Assembly (NCBI GenBank): GCA_963662965.1
Contig: OY759970.1
Span: 1,302,001 to 1,366,000 of the forward strand
Length of the DNA: 64,000 nt
Origin: DTWD01 sp963662965
GTDB taxonomy: Bacteria > Acidobacteriota > Vicinamibacteria > Vicinamibacterales > UBA8438
Direction of reading: 5' to 3'
Part shown: piece by piece, positions 18,583-26,840 of the stretch
Layout of the letters: every line of letters begins with the position of its first letter
How positions within the stretch are numbered: the stretch's first letter is position 1
Program-made: the position numbers and the translations under genes
The notes under the pieces: model-generated
Told to the model about the DNA's origin: nothing
Databases searched by the model: none
What the model saw: only the letters and a program-made list of their open reading frames with translations

Positions 18583-19023
18583 CTAGATCCCGAAATCCGC
18601 CAGTGCGCGCGCATCGTCATCGGTGAACGGCTCCTGCTCAAGCCGTTCAACGAAGCGCCTGTGATTCCATACCTCGAGGTGGTCGTACTGCCCGAACACA
18701 TCGACGTCGCCCGCCATCGCGGCCGAACTCCGGAGCCGGCCATGAATTGAGACGCGACCTTGCTTGTCGAATTCAGCGGGCTGGCCGTAGTAGTTCACCC
18801 AGTCGAAGAAACGCAGCCGGGATGGATGGGTCGACGGGACGCGGGCCAGCTTCTCCTCGATGCCAACCCAGACCGGCATCGGGTAAATTCGTACAGACTC
18901 ACCACTTACGCTCGTCACGTAGAGCGAGTCGCCGTACTTTTCAGCGATCAGCGAGCGAAAAACGGTCGGGATTTTGAGCCGTCCCTTGTCGTCGATCTTG
19001 GCGGAGAAATTCCCTCGGAGCAC
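18583..19023 (-). CDS. mraZ: Transcriptional regulator MraZ
   Basis: A 146-residue AbrB-fold DNA-binding protein with two SpoVT/AbrB-like halves (MLRGNFSAKIDDKGRLKIP and EFDKQGRVSIHGRLR). It controls the dcw operon through direct repeats upstream of its own gene, which are visible here at 19032-19056. The start is GTG 19023, with GGAG 8-11 bases upstream overlapping the first box. Confidence 0.95.
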   Translation of the reverse strand: MLRGNFSAKIDDKGRLKIPTVFRSLIAEKYGDSLYVTSVSGESVRIYPMPVWVGIEEKLARVPSTHPSRLRFFDWVNYYGQPAEFDKQGRVSIHGRLRSSAAMAGDVDVFGQYDHLEVWNHRRFVERLEQEPFTDDDARALADFGI

Positions 19024-19031
19024 CTAGAGAC

Positions 19032-19056
19032 TCCAATAAAATCCACAAAAATCCAC
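19032..19056 (-). promoter_or_regulatory. Three phased MraZ boxes
   Basis: On the minus strand the sequence reads GTGGA-N5-GTGGA-N5-TTGGA (19052-19056, 19042-19046, 19032-19036), an exact 10-base period. MraZ is known to bind tandem GTGG-type repeats of about this spacing. The boxes lie just downstream of the -10 element, about +1 to +25, a position expected for repression. Confidence 0.75.
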
Positions 19057-19061
19057 TGGCC

Positions 19062-19090
19062 ATCTTAGGCAACGGCCGTTCGCTTGTCAA
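19062..19090 (-). promoter_or_regulatory. Sigma70-type promoter of the dcw cluster
   Basis: TTGACA at 19085-19090 and TAAGAT at 19062-19067 on the minus strand, with a 17-base spacer. It points into mraZ and is the only strong promoter seen for the division cluster. Confidence 0.75.
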
Positions 19091-19193
19091 CGGCAAAATA
19101 TGTATTTTCAACATGTTACGCTAAATATTCGCTATTTATTCTCCGGCTGTCGTGCGACGGTTGGAATTGATATGAGACACTTTGCGGCGGACG

Positions 19194-20282
19194 ATGCTGC
19201 GTGCTGGTCTCATCGGCCTGTCATCGACAGGCAAGACGACGCTCTTTCAGTTGCTGACTCGGGCCCGCCACGATGGTGCGCGGAGCACCGGAGGGCAGGA
19301 TGCGAGCGTCGCGGTCGCGCACGTTCCCGACCCGAGACTCGACCATCTGACGGCGCTGTTCACGCCGAAGCAGCGGACGCCGGCCACGGTCAACTTCGTC
19401 GACATGGCGACCCGCCGCGGGACGGGCGCCGGCGGCCTTGTCGACGTCGCCCCCTATCGTGATGCCGACGCGCTCCTCCACGTCGTGCGGACCTTCCGCG
19501 ACGAGTCGGTGCCGCATCCGTCCGAGTCGGTCGACCCCGGGCGGGACGTCCGGGTGATGGAAGATGAGCTGATCTTGGCCGACTTGGCGGTCGCCGAACG
19601 GCGGGTGGAACGACTTAAGAAAGACCAAAAAAAGGCGGCGTCGAAAGAGCTCGAAGCCGAGCTTGCGCTGTTGAGCGCGTGTACCCGCGCCCTCGAAGGC
19701 GGGGCACCGCTCCGGGCGCTGGACCTCGACCCCGCGGCGGCGAAACGTCTCCGCGGATTTCAGTTCCTCTCCGCGAAACCGATGTTGCTCGTTCTGAACG
19801 TCGACGAGTCCGACGCGGCCATGACGACCGATGCGGCCGTGCGTCGAGCGCAGCTGGACGACATCGTTGTGGGCCCGGCGGTCCGCGGCGTCACGGTCTG
19901 CGCCAAGATCGAGCTCGAGATCGCCGAGCTCGATCCCAACGACGCGGCCGCGTTCCTGGACGACCTCGGGCTAGAGGGAACCGGGCTGGATCGCGTGATC
20001 CGCGCCGCCTACGAGCTCCTCGGCTACCTGTCGTTCTTTACGACTGGTGAGGACGAGTGCCGCGCCTGGTCAATCCCCGCGGGCACGGTGGCGCAGGTCG
20101 CGGCCGGAGAGATCCATTCGGACATCTCGCGTGGTTTCATTCGAGCCGAGGTCGTCGACTACGATCATCTCATCGCACGCGGCTCCTTGGCGGAGTGTCG
20201 AAAGCACGCCGAGGTCCGTCTTGAGGGTAAGGATTACGTGGTCCAGGACGGCGACGTGATCAACTTCCGTTTCGCAACGTAG
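19194..20282 (+). CDS. YchF/OLA1-like GTPase, divergent paralogue
   Basis: A 362-residue protein from ATG 19194 (TTG 19182 is an alternative). The P-loop is GLSSTGKTTLF, the G4-like motif is LNVDESD, and the C-terminal TGS/DUF933 part (GFIRAEVVDYDHL... GKDYVVQDGDVINFRF) closely matches YchF, a ribosome-associated ATPase. It differs from canonical YchF: the P-loop has STGKTT in place of NVGKST, and the segment aligning with the G3 DxxG reads DMATRRG. A region around 125-155 is Lys/Glu-rich, as in the family's coiled-coil insert. Its stop codon overlaps the SD of the following leader cassette. Confidence 0.8.
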   Translation: MLRAGLIGLSSTGKTTLFQLLTRARHDGARSTGGQDASVAVAHVPDPRLDHLTALFTPKQRTPATVNFVDMATRRGTGAGGLVDVAPYRDADALLHVVRTFRDESVPHPSESVDPGRDVRVMEDELILADLAVAERRVERLKKDQKKAASKELEAELALLSACTRALEGGAPLRALDLDPAAAKRLRGFQFLSAKPMLLVLNVDESDAAMTTDAAVRRAQLDDIVVGPAVRGVTVCAKIELEIAELDPNDAAAFLDDLGLEGTGLDRVIRAAYELLGYLSFFTTGEDECRAWSIPAGTVAQVAAGEIHSDISRGFIRAEVVDYDHLIARGSLAECRKHAEVRLEGKDYVVQDGDVINFRFAT

Positions 20283-20291
20283 GAGCCCGTA

Positions 20292-20330
20292 GTGAAAGTC
20301 ACGCTGCATTCGAACGGCGATGTCCGATGA
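20292..20330 (+). CDS. Leader ORF of the repeated SD/MKVTLHS cassette (copy 1)
   Basis: A 12-codon ORF, MKVTLHSNGDVR, from GTG 20292. AGGAG lies 6 bases upstream and overlaps the stop codon of the YchF-like gene. Its TGA (20328-20330) overlaps the ATG of the next gene (ATGA), the geometry of translational coupling. The 42-base block 20281-20322 matches 23511-23552 with three differences. No expression evidence is available. Confidence 0.45.
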   Translation: MKVTLHSNGDVR

Positions 20331-21289
20331 ACATCGTGATTACTGGCGGCGCCGGCTTTATCGGTTCCCACCTCTCGGAGCGCCTGCTCGACGACGGCCA
20401 TCAGGTCGTCGCGATCGACGACCTGTCGACCGGAGCCATTGCCAACATCGATCACCTCAGGTCGCATCCACACTTCACCCGCGTGATCGACTCCATCTTC
20501 AACGAATCGATGGTGGCGGAGCACATCGATCGCTGCGACGCCGTGTTTCACCTCGCGGCGGCCGTCGGCGTCAAGCTGATCGTCGAGGCGCCGGTCCGTA
20601 CCATCGAAACCAATGTTCACGGCACGGAGGTCGTTCTCCGGAACGCCAGCAAGAAGCGCAAGCTGGTCGTTATCGCGTCGACCTCAGAGGTGTACGGCAA
20701 GCAGACCGTGGTGCCGTTTAGCGAAACGGCTGACCTGCTGCTGGGCTGCCCTCACCAGCACCGATGGGCCTACGCGTGTAGCAAGGCGCTCGACGAGTTT
20801 CTCGGCTTGGCATACTGGAAGGAACAACAGCTTCCAGTCATCATCGTCCGCCTCTTCAACACCGTCGGGCCACGCCAGACCGGCCGCTATGGGATGGTGA
20901 TCCCCAACTTCGTCAGGCAGGCACTGGCGGGCGACCCGCTGACCGTCTATGGAGACGGGTCGCAAACGCGAAGTTTCGCCGACGTCACCGACGTCGTCAG
21001 GGCGCTCGCGGGGCTACTCGACGAGCCGAAGGCGATTGGGGACATCTTCAACATCGGCAATCCGGAGGAGATCTCGATTCTTGAGCTCGCCGCGCAGGTA
21101 AAGGCGGTCGCCGGCAGTGCGTCGGAGATCGTGACGGTCCCGTACGAGCAGGCCTACGAGGCAGGCTTCGAGGACCTGCCGCGACGAGTGCCTGACATCA
21201 GCAAGATCCGCGACCTCATTGGTTGGAATCCCACGCTGTCGCTGGCGGATATTCTCGAGCGCGTTGTCGCACATATGCGGGGCGGCTAA
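20327..21289 (+). CDS. NAD-dependent nucleotide-sugar epimerase/dehydratase (extended SDR)
   Basis: A 320-residue extended short-chain dehydrogenase. It has the NAD loop TGGAGFIG (~6-13), the catalytic S118-T119-S120 segment with Y149-x3-K153 (YACSK), and the substrate-binding RLFNTVGPRQTGRYGMV region. Such enzymes act on UDP- or dTDP-sugars; it resembles the UDP-glucuronate decarboxylase/GalE group, but the substrate cannot be fixed. The ATG overlaps the leader ORF stop. Confidence 0.88.
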   Translation: MNIVITGGAGFIGSHLSERLLDDGHQVVAIDDLSTGAIANIDHLRSHPHFTRVIDSIFNESMVAEHIDRCDAVFHLAAAVGVKLIVEAPVRTIETNVHGTEVVLRNASKKRKLVVIASTSEVYGKQTVVPFSETADLLLGCPHQHRWAYACSKALDEFLGLAYWKEQQLPVIIVRLFNTVGPRQTGRYGMVIPNFVRQALAGDPLTVYGDGSQTRSFADVTDVVRALAGLLDEPKAIGDIFNIGNPEEISILELAAQVKAVAGSASEIVTVPYEQAYEAGFEDLPRRVPDISKIRDLIGWNPTLSLADILERVVAHMRGG

Positions 21290-21298
21290 CGCCGCCTG

Positions 21299-21409
21299 GT
21301 CCCAGGTTCCGAGTTCCTGGTTCCGGGTTCCACACTCCGGCGGGCCCGCGGAACTTAGAACCTGGAACGTGGAACTCTGGAACGTGGAACCGGCTGCAAT
21401 TCGGCGCCG
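21299..21409. repeat. Iterated GGTTCC/GGAAC repeat tract
   Basis: Short units of GGTTCC-GAGTTCC-TGGTTCC type are followed by the inverse units CTGGAACGTGGAAC(T/C), giving an imperfect fold-back between the epimerase and the STN-like gene. Related GTTCAAG-type tracts lie at 40513-40575 and 57838-57935. Confidence 0.6.
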
Positions 21410-21433
21410 GTTTCCCCGTATGCTGGCTCTACG

Positions 21434-22174
21434 ATGATCCACGTGGGGATCCGATCGGCATGGGTCGCCCTGATGGTAGCCGTCGCGCTCACTCCGGCTG
21501 CGGCCAGCGCGGATGAGATCCAGGTGACCATGGAGGCAAGCCGAGTCTCGTTGACCGCGACGAACGCGCCGCTGACCGACGTGCTCGCCGAGTGGGCGCG
21601 GGTCGGCGCCACGGAATTCATCGACGCTGACAAGCTCGCCGCCGCCCCGGTGACGCTCGAGCTCATCGACGTCGCGGAATCCGATGCGCTGCGGATTCTG
21701 CTCTGTCCGGTAACCGGCTATCTTGCCGCGCGGCGTGCCGCTGGCGCCCCGGGGGCCTCTGTCTACGACCGCGTCAAGATCCTGGCGACGCGCCGAGCGC
21801 CCCGCTCACGTCCAGCACCCCGGAGCCAGCCACCCTTCGGCACCGGTATACCCTCACCCAGATTCGGCGCGCCAACGTCCGGGCGCGATGCGGGGCAGAC
21901 CGGCGCCGATCCGTCGCTGGCGATCACTCCGGAAGAAGCGGCGTAGCTCGAGCAGCTTCAACAGCTCCTGCAGGAACCAGATGAACTCGACACACCAACG
22001 TTCTTGCCTGAGTCGGATGACGGGACGGCGGGTAGTCCGCGGACGATGCCACAACCCGGGATGATCGTCGAATCACCGGAGACCCAACGCCGCGGGCGTG
22101 GTCGCCGGGGGCGGCCGGTGGCACCGCAGGCCGGCGACCCGTTCACGGTGTTTTCCGAACCACCGTCGCGCTGA
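21434..22174 (+). pseudogene. Secreted STN-domain-like protein interrupted by an amber codon
   Basis: ATG 21434 opens a protein with a signal peptide (cleavage near ASADE) and a short domain (NAPLTDVLAEWARVGATEFIDA...) resembling the secretin/TonB short N-terminal domain. A TAG at 21944-21946 stops it after 170 residues. The same frame then stays open for 75 coding-like codons (LEQLQQLLQEPDELD... to EPPSR) ending at 22172-22174. One C-to-T change (CAG to TAG) would explain it. The final 32 bases overlap the convergent MGMT gene. Function unknown. Confidence 0.65.
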
Positions 22175-22907
22175 CTGCGTGACCCTCAATCCGGAGCAGC
22201 GCTCGCTTCGTCGGAAGCCCGCCGGTGAATCCGCCAATCCCTCCGCCGCCGGCAATGACGCGGTGGCACGGGATCAGAATCGGCACCGGATTCCGCCCAA
22301 GCGCCCCACCCACCGCACGGCTCGCGCGTGGTGACCCGATGCGGTGCGCGATCTCGCCGTAGCTCCGAATCCGGCCAAAGGGAATCCGGCGCGTGGCGCG
22401 AAGCACCCGCGCCGTGAAGTCTGTCACGCCGCTCAAATCGACCGGCACCGTGAACCGCATCAGCTCACCGGCGAAATACGCCGACAACTCTTCGAGCGCC
22501 GCGGCAACCGCGTGTCGGTCCGCCGTGACATCACATGCGCGCCGCGCCAGACGCGCGATGTAGCGGCCCTCATCGCGCGCGTCGAATGTCACGTCGTAGA
22601 TACCGCGTTCGGACGCGCCAACGAACAACCGACCGATCGGTGTCTCCACTGAGCCGAACCGAACCGACGGCCGGCCGGTCCGAGCCAACTGGTCACGGAG
22701 ACGCCGGGTGGCCCGGCGACCGCCGTCCCCCGCAGGAAGCGACGGCATCGCTGTCGGCGCCCGGAGCGCGCGCACCGAGCGCAGGAGGGAGCCGCATCGG
22801 GAACACGTCACCGCATGCGCCAGCATGGCGACGTCGTCATCGACGGCGCCGACGACGTCGCCCGCGATATGCCGGTCCGCCCGTTGGCCGAATTCCTCAC
22901 AGGTCAT
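22143..22907 (-). CDS. Zinc-finger (anti-sigma-like) - methylated-DNA methyltransferase fusion
   Basis: A 254-residue protein from ATG 22907, with GGGGGAG upstream. Residues 1-40 form a zf-HC2-like finger (C3, H31, C35, C38), the domain used by many anti-sigma factors. Residues ~90-254 are an Ogt/MGMT suicide alkyltransferase with the acceptor C214 in IPCHRV and GNPVPILIPCHRVIAGGGGIG-type context, which repairs O6-alkylguanine. The start overlaps the stop of the upstream ECF sigma gene (ATGA), so the finger probably contacts that sigma factor. A longer frame to 23087 would translate the sigma gene. Confidence 0.82.
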   Translation of the reverse strand: MTCEEFGQRADRHIAGDVVGAVDDDVAMLAHAVTCSRCGSLLRSVRALRAPTAMPSLPAGDGGRRATRRLRDQLARTGRPSVRFGSVETPIGRLFVGASERGIYDVTFDARDEGRYIARLARRACDVTADRHAVAAALEELSAYFAGELMRFTVPVDLSGVTDFTARVLRATRRIPFGRIRSYGEIAHRIGSPRASRAVGGALGRNPVPILIPCHRVIAGGGGIGGFTGGLPTKRALLRIEGHAVSATVVRKTP

Positions 22908-23416
22908 CGCTTTATCTCCCCCAGCTTCCGTCGCAACCGCCTGGTCGCCTGATACACACTTGCCCGCGCCGCCGCCTCCGAACATCCAAGCGAACGCGCG
23001 ACCACCGAGTACGGCAAGCCTTGTATGGTTCGCTGCACGAACGCGGCGCGTTGTCTTGTGGGCAAGACCAGGATTGCCGCTCGACACCGCCGCAGGGCAT
23101 CACGCTGTTGGTGTTGCCGCTCCGCGGTTGGCGTCGCGGCGACCGGCTTGAAGTCCAGGTGCGCCGCGGAACGCCGCCGGTCGCGACGCCGGTGGTTGAG
23201 GAACGCATTGGTGGCAATGCGGTAGATCCAGGCTCAATGGTTCGAGTCGGCGCGCAAACGGTCGAAGGCCGGTAGCGCCCTCAAGAACGTCTCCTGAAAC
23301 AAATCGTCCGCGGTCGTCGGGTCGCCGGCGAGATGCCACAGATACCGATACACCTCGACTTGGTACGCATCGATCAACTCCCCGAACGTGCGGTACTTCC
23401 GCGCCTGCCGTCCCAT
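22904..23416 (-). pseudogene. ECF sigma factor with an in-frame TGA
   Basis: From ATG 23416 the product begins like an ECF sigma70 region 2 (FGELIDAYQVEVYRYLWHLA, DDLFQETFLRALPAF). It halts at TGA 23236-23234 (codon 61, after DSNH). The same frame then continues 109 codons with AWIYRIATNAFLNHRRRDRR (end of region 2) and a region 4 helix-turn-helix (GLPYSVVARSLGCSEAAARA), ending at 22904 and overlapping the MGMT fusion. Homologues usually have Arg at the stop position, so CGA to TGA is the simplest explanation. Either an inactive gene, a sequence error, or read-through. Confidence 0.8.
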
Positions 23417-23521
23417 GCGCCTCCGTGATTCGCCTGCCTTCTACAACACCGCGCCGGCGGTTTTGTGAGAAGCGGCGGGCCCTTTCTCGCGTATGCTACG
23501 CTGACCAGCGAGGAGCCCGCG

Positions 23522-23578
23522 GTGAAAGTCACGCTGCATTCGACCGGCGATGCGTCCCGCGTCGCCACGGACTCCTAG
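23522..23578 (+). CDS. Leader ORF of the repeated SD/MKVTLHS cassette (copy 2)
   Basis: An 18-codon ORF, MKVTLHSTGDASRVATDS, from GTG 23522 with AGGAG 6 bases upstream (23511-23515). Its TAG overlaps the GTG start of murJ by one base (TAGTG). The sequence from AGGAG to GGCGATG is nearly identical to copy 1. Confidence 0.45.
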   Translation: MKVTLHSTGDASRVATDS

Positions 23579-25215
23579 TGGTCCGGCCGGAACCCGCCGC
23601 ATCCGCGGTGACGTCGCCCGACCCAGGCGGCGGTTTGCCCTCCACGCGCCTCGCCAAGTCGGCCGGCATCATCGGTACGGCGACGCTCACGAGTCGTCTG
23701 CTAGGGCTGGTACGCGACCAGGTTCTCGCCTACCTCTTTGGCGCCGGCAACGCCATGGACGCGTTCAATGTCGCTACGCGCATTCCCAACCTGATGCGGG
23801 ACCTCTTCGCCGAGGGCGCGATGAGCGCGGCGTTCGTGCCGACATTCACACGTCGACTGACGCAGAACGGTAAGGCCGAAGCGTGGCGCCTCGGGAACCA
23901 GTTGCTCAACGCGCTCATCGTGGCGACCGGCGTCATCGTCGTCGCCGGCATCGTCTGGGCCGAGCCGCTCGCGCGCGCGCTTGCAGGCGCCTATGCCGAC
24001 GTGCCGGGCAAGCTCGAACTGACGGTCCTTCTGACGCGGATCCTGCTGCCGTTCCTGACGCTGGTAGCCGCGGCCGCCGCGCTCATGGGCATGTTGAACT
24101 CGCTCAACCGGTTTTTCACGCCGGCACTTTCGCCGGCGATGTACAACGTCGGCATCATCGCCAGCGCTGTCCTTCTCGTCCCGTTGATGCCCGGGTTGGG
24201 GATCGATCCCATCGTCGCGATCGCGGTCGGGGCGCTCCTGGGTGGTGTCGGTCAGGTTGCGCTGCAGTTGCCGGCGCTCTACCGGGAGGGCTTTCGCTAT
24301 CGACTCGGCCTCGATCCGACCGACTCCGGGCTGCACGAAGTTCTCCGCCTGATGGGACCGGGGACGCTCGCTGGCGCGGCTGTGCAGATCAATCTCCTGG
24401 TCAACATGGTGCTCGCGACCGGGCAAGGGACCGGCGCGGTGTCGTGGCTGGGCTACGCGTTTCGAGTGATGTACCTGCCGATCGGGCTTTTCGGGGTCTC
24501 GATCGCGGCTGCCGCCCTACCCACGGTATCGCGCCATGCCGCCCGTGACGACCTCATCGGCATGCGTGAAACGGTGTCGCGGGCGCTGCGTCTCATGCTG
24601 ATATTCAACGTCCCGGCCACGGTCGGACTGATTGCCCTTGGCGACCCCATCGTCGGGTTGATCTTCGAACGCGGGAGTTTCACCGCCGCCGACACGACAG
24701 CCACCGCGGCCGCTCTCCTGTTCTATGCACCCGGTCTGGTCGGCTACTCGGCGGTCAGAATCGCCGTGCCGGCCTTCTACGCCCTGGGCAACAGCCTGAC
24801 GCCAGCTTTCGTGAGCATGGCCTCGGTCGTGCTGAACATCATCCTCAACCTGATCCTGGTCAACGTGATCGGCTATCGGGGACTCGCGCTCGGCGCCTCC
24901 ATCGCCGCGTTGGTCAACGCGGTCACGTTGCTCATGCTGCTGGGACGCCGACTGGATGGGCTCGATTCGCGACGCGTGCTCGCGGCCTTTGGCAAAGTGG
25001 CGATCGCGTCACTCGTGATGGGATTGGCGGCGGCGACCAGCCATGAATGGTTGGCGGCGAGTTGGGGCGCCGAGACCTTCCTGTCCCGCCTCGGCGCCGT
25101 CGGCGTCAGCATCGGCGTCGGCGTCTTGGTCCTCGTCCTGTCAGCGCGTTTGCTTCGGGTACGCGAGTTGGACCAAGCGTGGGACCAATTGCTCGCCAAG
25201 CGCGGCCGCAGCTAG
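23578..25215 (+). CDS. murJ: Lipid II flippase MurJ (MviN)
   Basis: A 545-residue membrane protein of the MOP superfamily with about 14 helices. The N-terminal LAKSAGIIGTATLTSRLLGLVRDQ and DAFNVATRIPNLMRDLFAEGAMSAAFVP segments are diagnostic. It flips lipid II, the product of murG, to the periplasm for FtsW/FtsI. GTG 23578 was chosen because it directly follows the leader ORF stop; GTG 23425 would translate through the repeat. Confidence 0.93.
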   Translation: MVRPEPAASAVTSPDPGGGLPSTRLAKSAGIIGTATLTSRLLGLVRDQVLAYLFGAGNAMDAFNVATRIPNLMRDLFAEGAMSAAFVPTFTRRLTQNGKAEAWRLGNQLLNALIVATGVIVVAGIVWAEPLARALAGAYADVPGKLELTVLLTRILLPFLTLVAAAAALMGMLNSLNRFFTPALSPAMYNVGIIASAVLLVPLMPGLGIDPIVAIAVGALLGGVGQVALQLPALYREGFRYRLGLDPTDSGLHEVLRLMGPGTLAGAAVQINLLVNMVLATGQGTGAVSWLGYAFRVMYLPIGLFGVSIAAAALPTVSRHAARDDLIGMRETVSRALRLMLIFNVPATVGLIALGDPIVGLIFERGSFTAADTTATAAALLFYAPGLVGYSAVRIAVPAFYALGNSLTPAFVSMASVVLNIILNLILVNVIGYRGLALGASIAALVNAVTLLMLLGRRLDGLDSRRVLAAFGKVAIASLVMGLAAATSHEWLAASWGAETFLSRLGAVGVSIGVGVLVLVLSARLLRVRELDQAWDQLLAKRGRS

Positions 25216-25268
25216 TGGCCTGACCCGCGCGTCATCGACCGCAGCCGCCTGCGGCGAAGTGAGGTACG

Positions 25269-26075
25269 ATGATTAGGATGCGTCGTGCGTACTACGGCGG
25301 CGGCGGCCAATACTCTTTTGGACCGGGCGCCATGACCCCCGCGGTCAAAATGCTGCTCTGGGCCAATGTCGGGGTGTTCCTGCTGACGGCGCTCGCGCCA
25401 CCGCTCTACCTGCTGGTGACGCGCGTCTTCGGACTGACACCCCAGCTCGTCCTGACCCGGTTGTGGATCTGGCAGCCGGTGACGTACATGTTCCTGCACG
25501 GCGGCATCACCCACATCTTGTTCAACATGCTGATCCTCTGGATGTTCGGGGTCCAGCTCGAACGGATCTGGGGGTCGCGCTTCTTCCTCCGCTATTACTT
25601 CATCACCGGAATCGGGGCTGGGCTGGCCACGATCGGCGCTGGCCTGCTGCCGTTCGCCTTCGCGGAACCCACCTACGTGGTACCCACCATCGGCGCCTCG
25701 GGTGCCATCTACGGTTTGTTGATGGCGTTCGCGATCTACTACCCCGAGACGCCGATCTTGATGTTCTTCTTGTTCCCCGTCCCGGCGAAGTACTTCGTGA
25801 TGATCATCGGGACGATCGCGTTTCTCTCGGTGCCGCGCGGTGGCGGGGTCGCCCACATTGCGCATCTTGGAGGATTGGTCGTCGGCTACGTCGTCCTCAG
25901 ACGGCTGCGTGGCCCCTCGGGCGGCCGCCTTGGGTTCGCCCGGCCCGGACTCGGTCGGCTCGGCATCATGGCCGACATCAAGTACCGCTACTTCAAATGG
26001 AAGATGGGACGGCTCAAGAAGCGCTTCGACGTGTACCAGGGGCGCGGCGGCAACCGGGACGACCGGGTGCATTGA
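25269..26075 (+). CDS. Rhomboid-family intramembrane serine protease
   Basis: A 268-residue polytopic protein. N86 in HILFNMLILW, the catalytic S144 in GASGAIYG and H199 in AHIAHLGG form the rhomboid active site. A basic C-terminal tail of ~65 residues lies in the cytoplasm. It cleaves membrane substrates within the bilayer; the target is unknown. It sits 53 bases after murJ on the same strand. Confidence 0.92.
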   Translation: MIRMRRAYYGGGGQYSFGPGAMTPAVKMLLWANVGVFLLTALAPPLYLLVTRVFGLTPQLVLTRLWIWQPVTYMFLHGGITHILFNMLILWMFGVQLERIWGSRFFLRYYFITGIGAGLATIGAGLLPFAFAEPTYVVPTIGASGAIYGLLMAFAIYYPETPILMFFLFPVPAKYFVMIIGTIAFLSVPRGGGVAHIAHLGGLVVGYVVLRRLRGPSGGRLGFARPGLGRLGIMADIKYRYFKWKMGRLKKRFDVYQGRGGNRDDRVH

Positions 26076-26078
26076 GTA

Positions 26079-26136
26079 CTTAGACGGGGCTGACTGTCCC
26101 GAACCCCGTCGCCGGCACTCGCGGCAGCCCCCGCCG
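26079..26136. repeat. Dispersed hairpin repeat after the rhomboid gene
   Basis: Starts TTAGACGGGGCTGACTGTCC and continues with CCCCGTCGCCGGCACTCGCG, matching the family consensus. It lies 4 bases after the rhomboid stop. Confidence 0.7.
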
Positions 26137-26455
26137 CGTAGGATCTCGTCCGCTTCGAGTGGCTAAGTGAGAAACATGTGATGACCCCACAGGTCGGACC
26201 GACATCGGACGAGACCGATTCAGACACTGGGCACCCCTGTCAGCCCGTGCCGGTCTCTGGTCCCCGATGTAGCGCCTTGTCCATCGTGGCCCGGAACCGC
26301 AGTGGTGCCACACCAGAGGCCGGATATCTTGCTGCACCCAAGCTGGTGGCTGTTCCGCCGTCGCTCTCTTGCCCCCGGGAGGAGTCCATATATTTCTGAG
26401 GGATGTGCGCGACCGGCGGTCGACGCCGTCGTTGCGTCCACATGCACAGCTGGGC
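26137..26455. other. Gap without a recognisable gene
   Basis: About 320 bases between the repeat and the convergent cupin gene. Short open frames exist on both strands but show no family features, ribosome sites or coding-like composition. I see no RNA gene here. It may be decayed mobile or gene sequence. Confidence 0.4.
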
Positions 26456-26809
26456 TCATGGCGCGGGACGCGACGGCAACCAATCAGCGCGCACGGGACT
26501 GAAGAGCTCCAGCGCGAACGTATCGTCCAGCGCCTCGGCCTGATGAGTGGCGCCGACCGGTATGTGAACCAGCTCGCCCTCGCGGACCACCACCGTCTCA
26601 CCATCGACCACCATTCGAAGGGCGCCCTGAAGCACGTATGTCAACTGCTCGCTGTCGTGTTGGTGGACCGGCACGTGGGCGCCACGCTTGAGAAAAACTT
26701 GGGCCACCATCTGGTGTTCAGCCGCCACGATCTTGCGCGAAATCATCTCCGTCACGCGTTCGAGATCGAGCGCTTCCCAGCGATGTACAACGACGTTCGA
26801 TGGCATCAA
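26456..26809 (-). CDS. Single-domain cupin protein
   Basis: A 117-residue protein with the two cupin motifs: VPVHQHDSEQLTYVLQG (metal-binding His/His/Glu) and LVHIPVGATHQAEAL (third His). These small beta-barrel proteins bind a metal ion and range from sugar or amino-acid binding to dioxygenases; the substrate is unknown. It is divergent from the E1 dehydrogenase gene across an AT-rich palindrome, suggesting shared control. Confidence 0.85.
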   Translation of the reverse strand: MMPSNVVVHRWEALDLERVTEMISRKIVAAEHQMVAQVFLKRGAHVPVHQHDSEQLTYVLQGALRMVVDGETVVVREGELVHIPVGATHQAEALDDTFALELFSPVRADWLPSRPAP

Positions 26810-26840
26810 ATCCTCGGTGACCGGCGTTCGGTCGAATAAC

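Noticed and set aside
23234..23236. Selenocysteine decoding of the TGA in the sigma gene
   Set aside because: No selenocysteine-type hairpin seen downstream, and the position normally holds Arg rather than Cys.
26178..26399. 73-codon open frame in the gap after the rhomboid gene
   Set aside because: No ribosome site, no family resemblance and ends at random; treated as non-coding.
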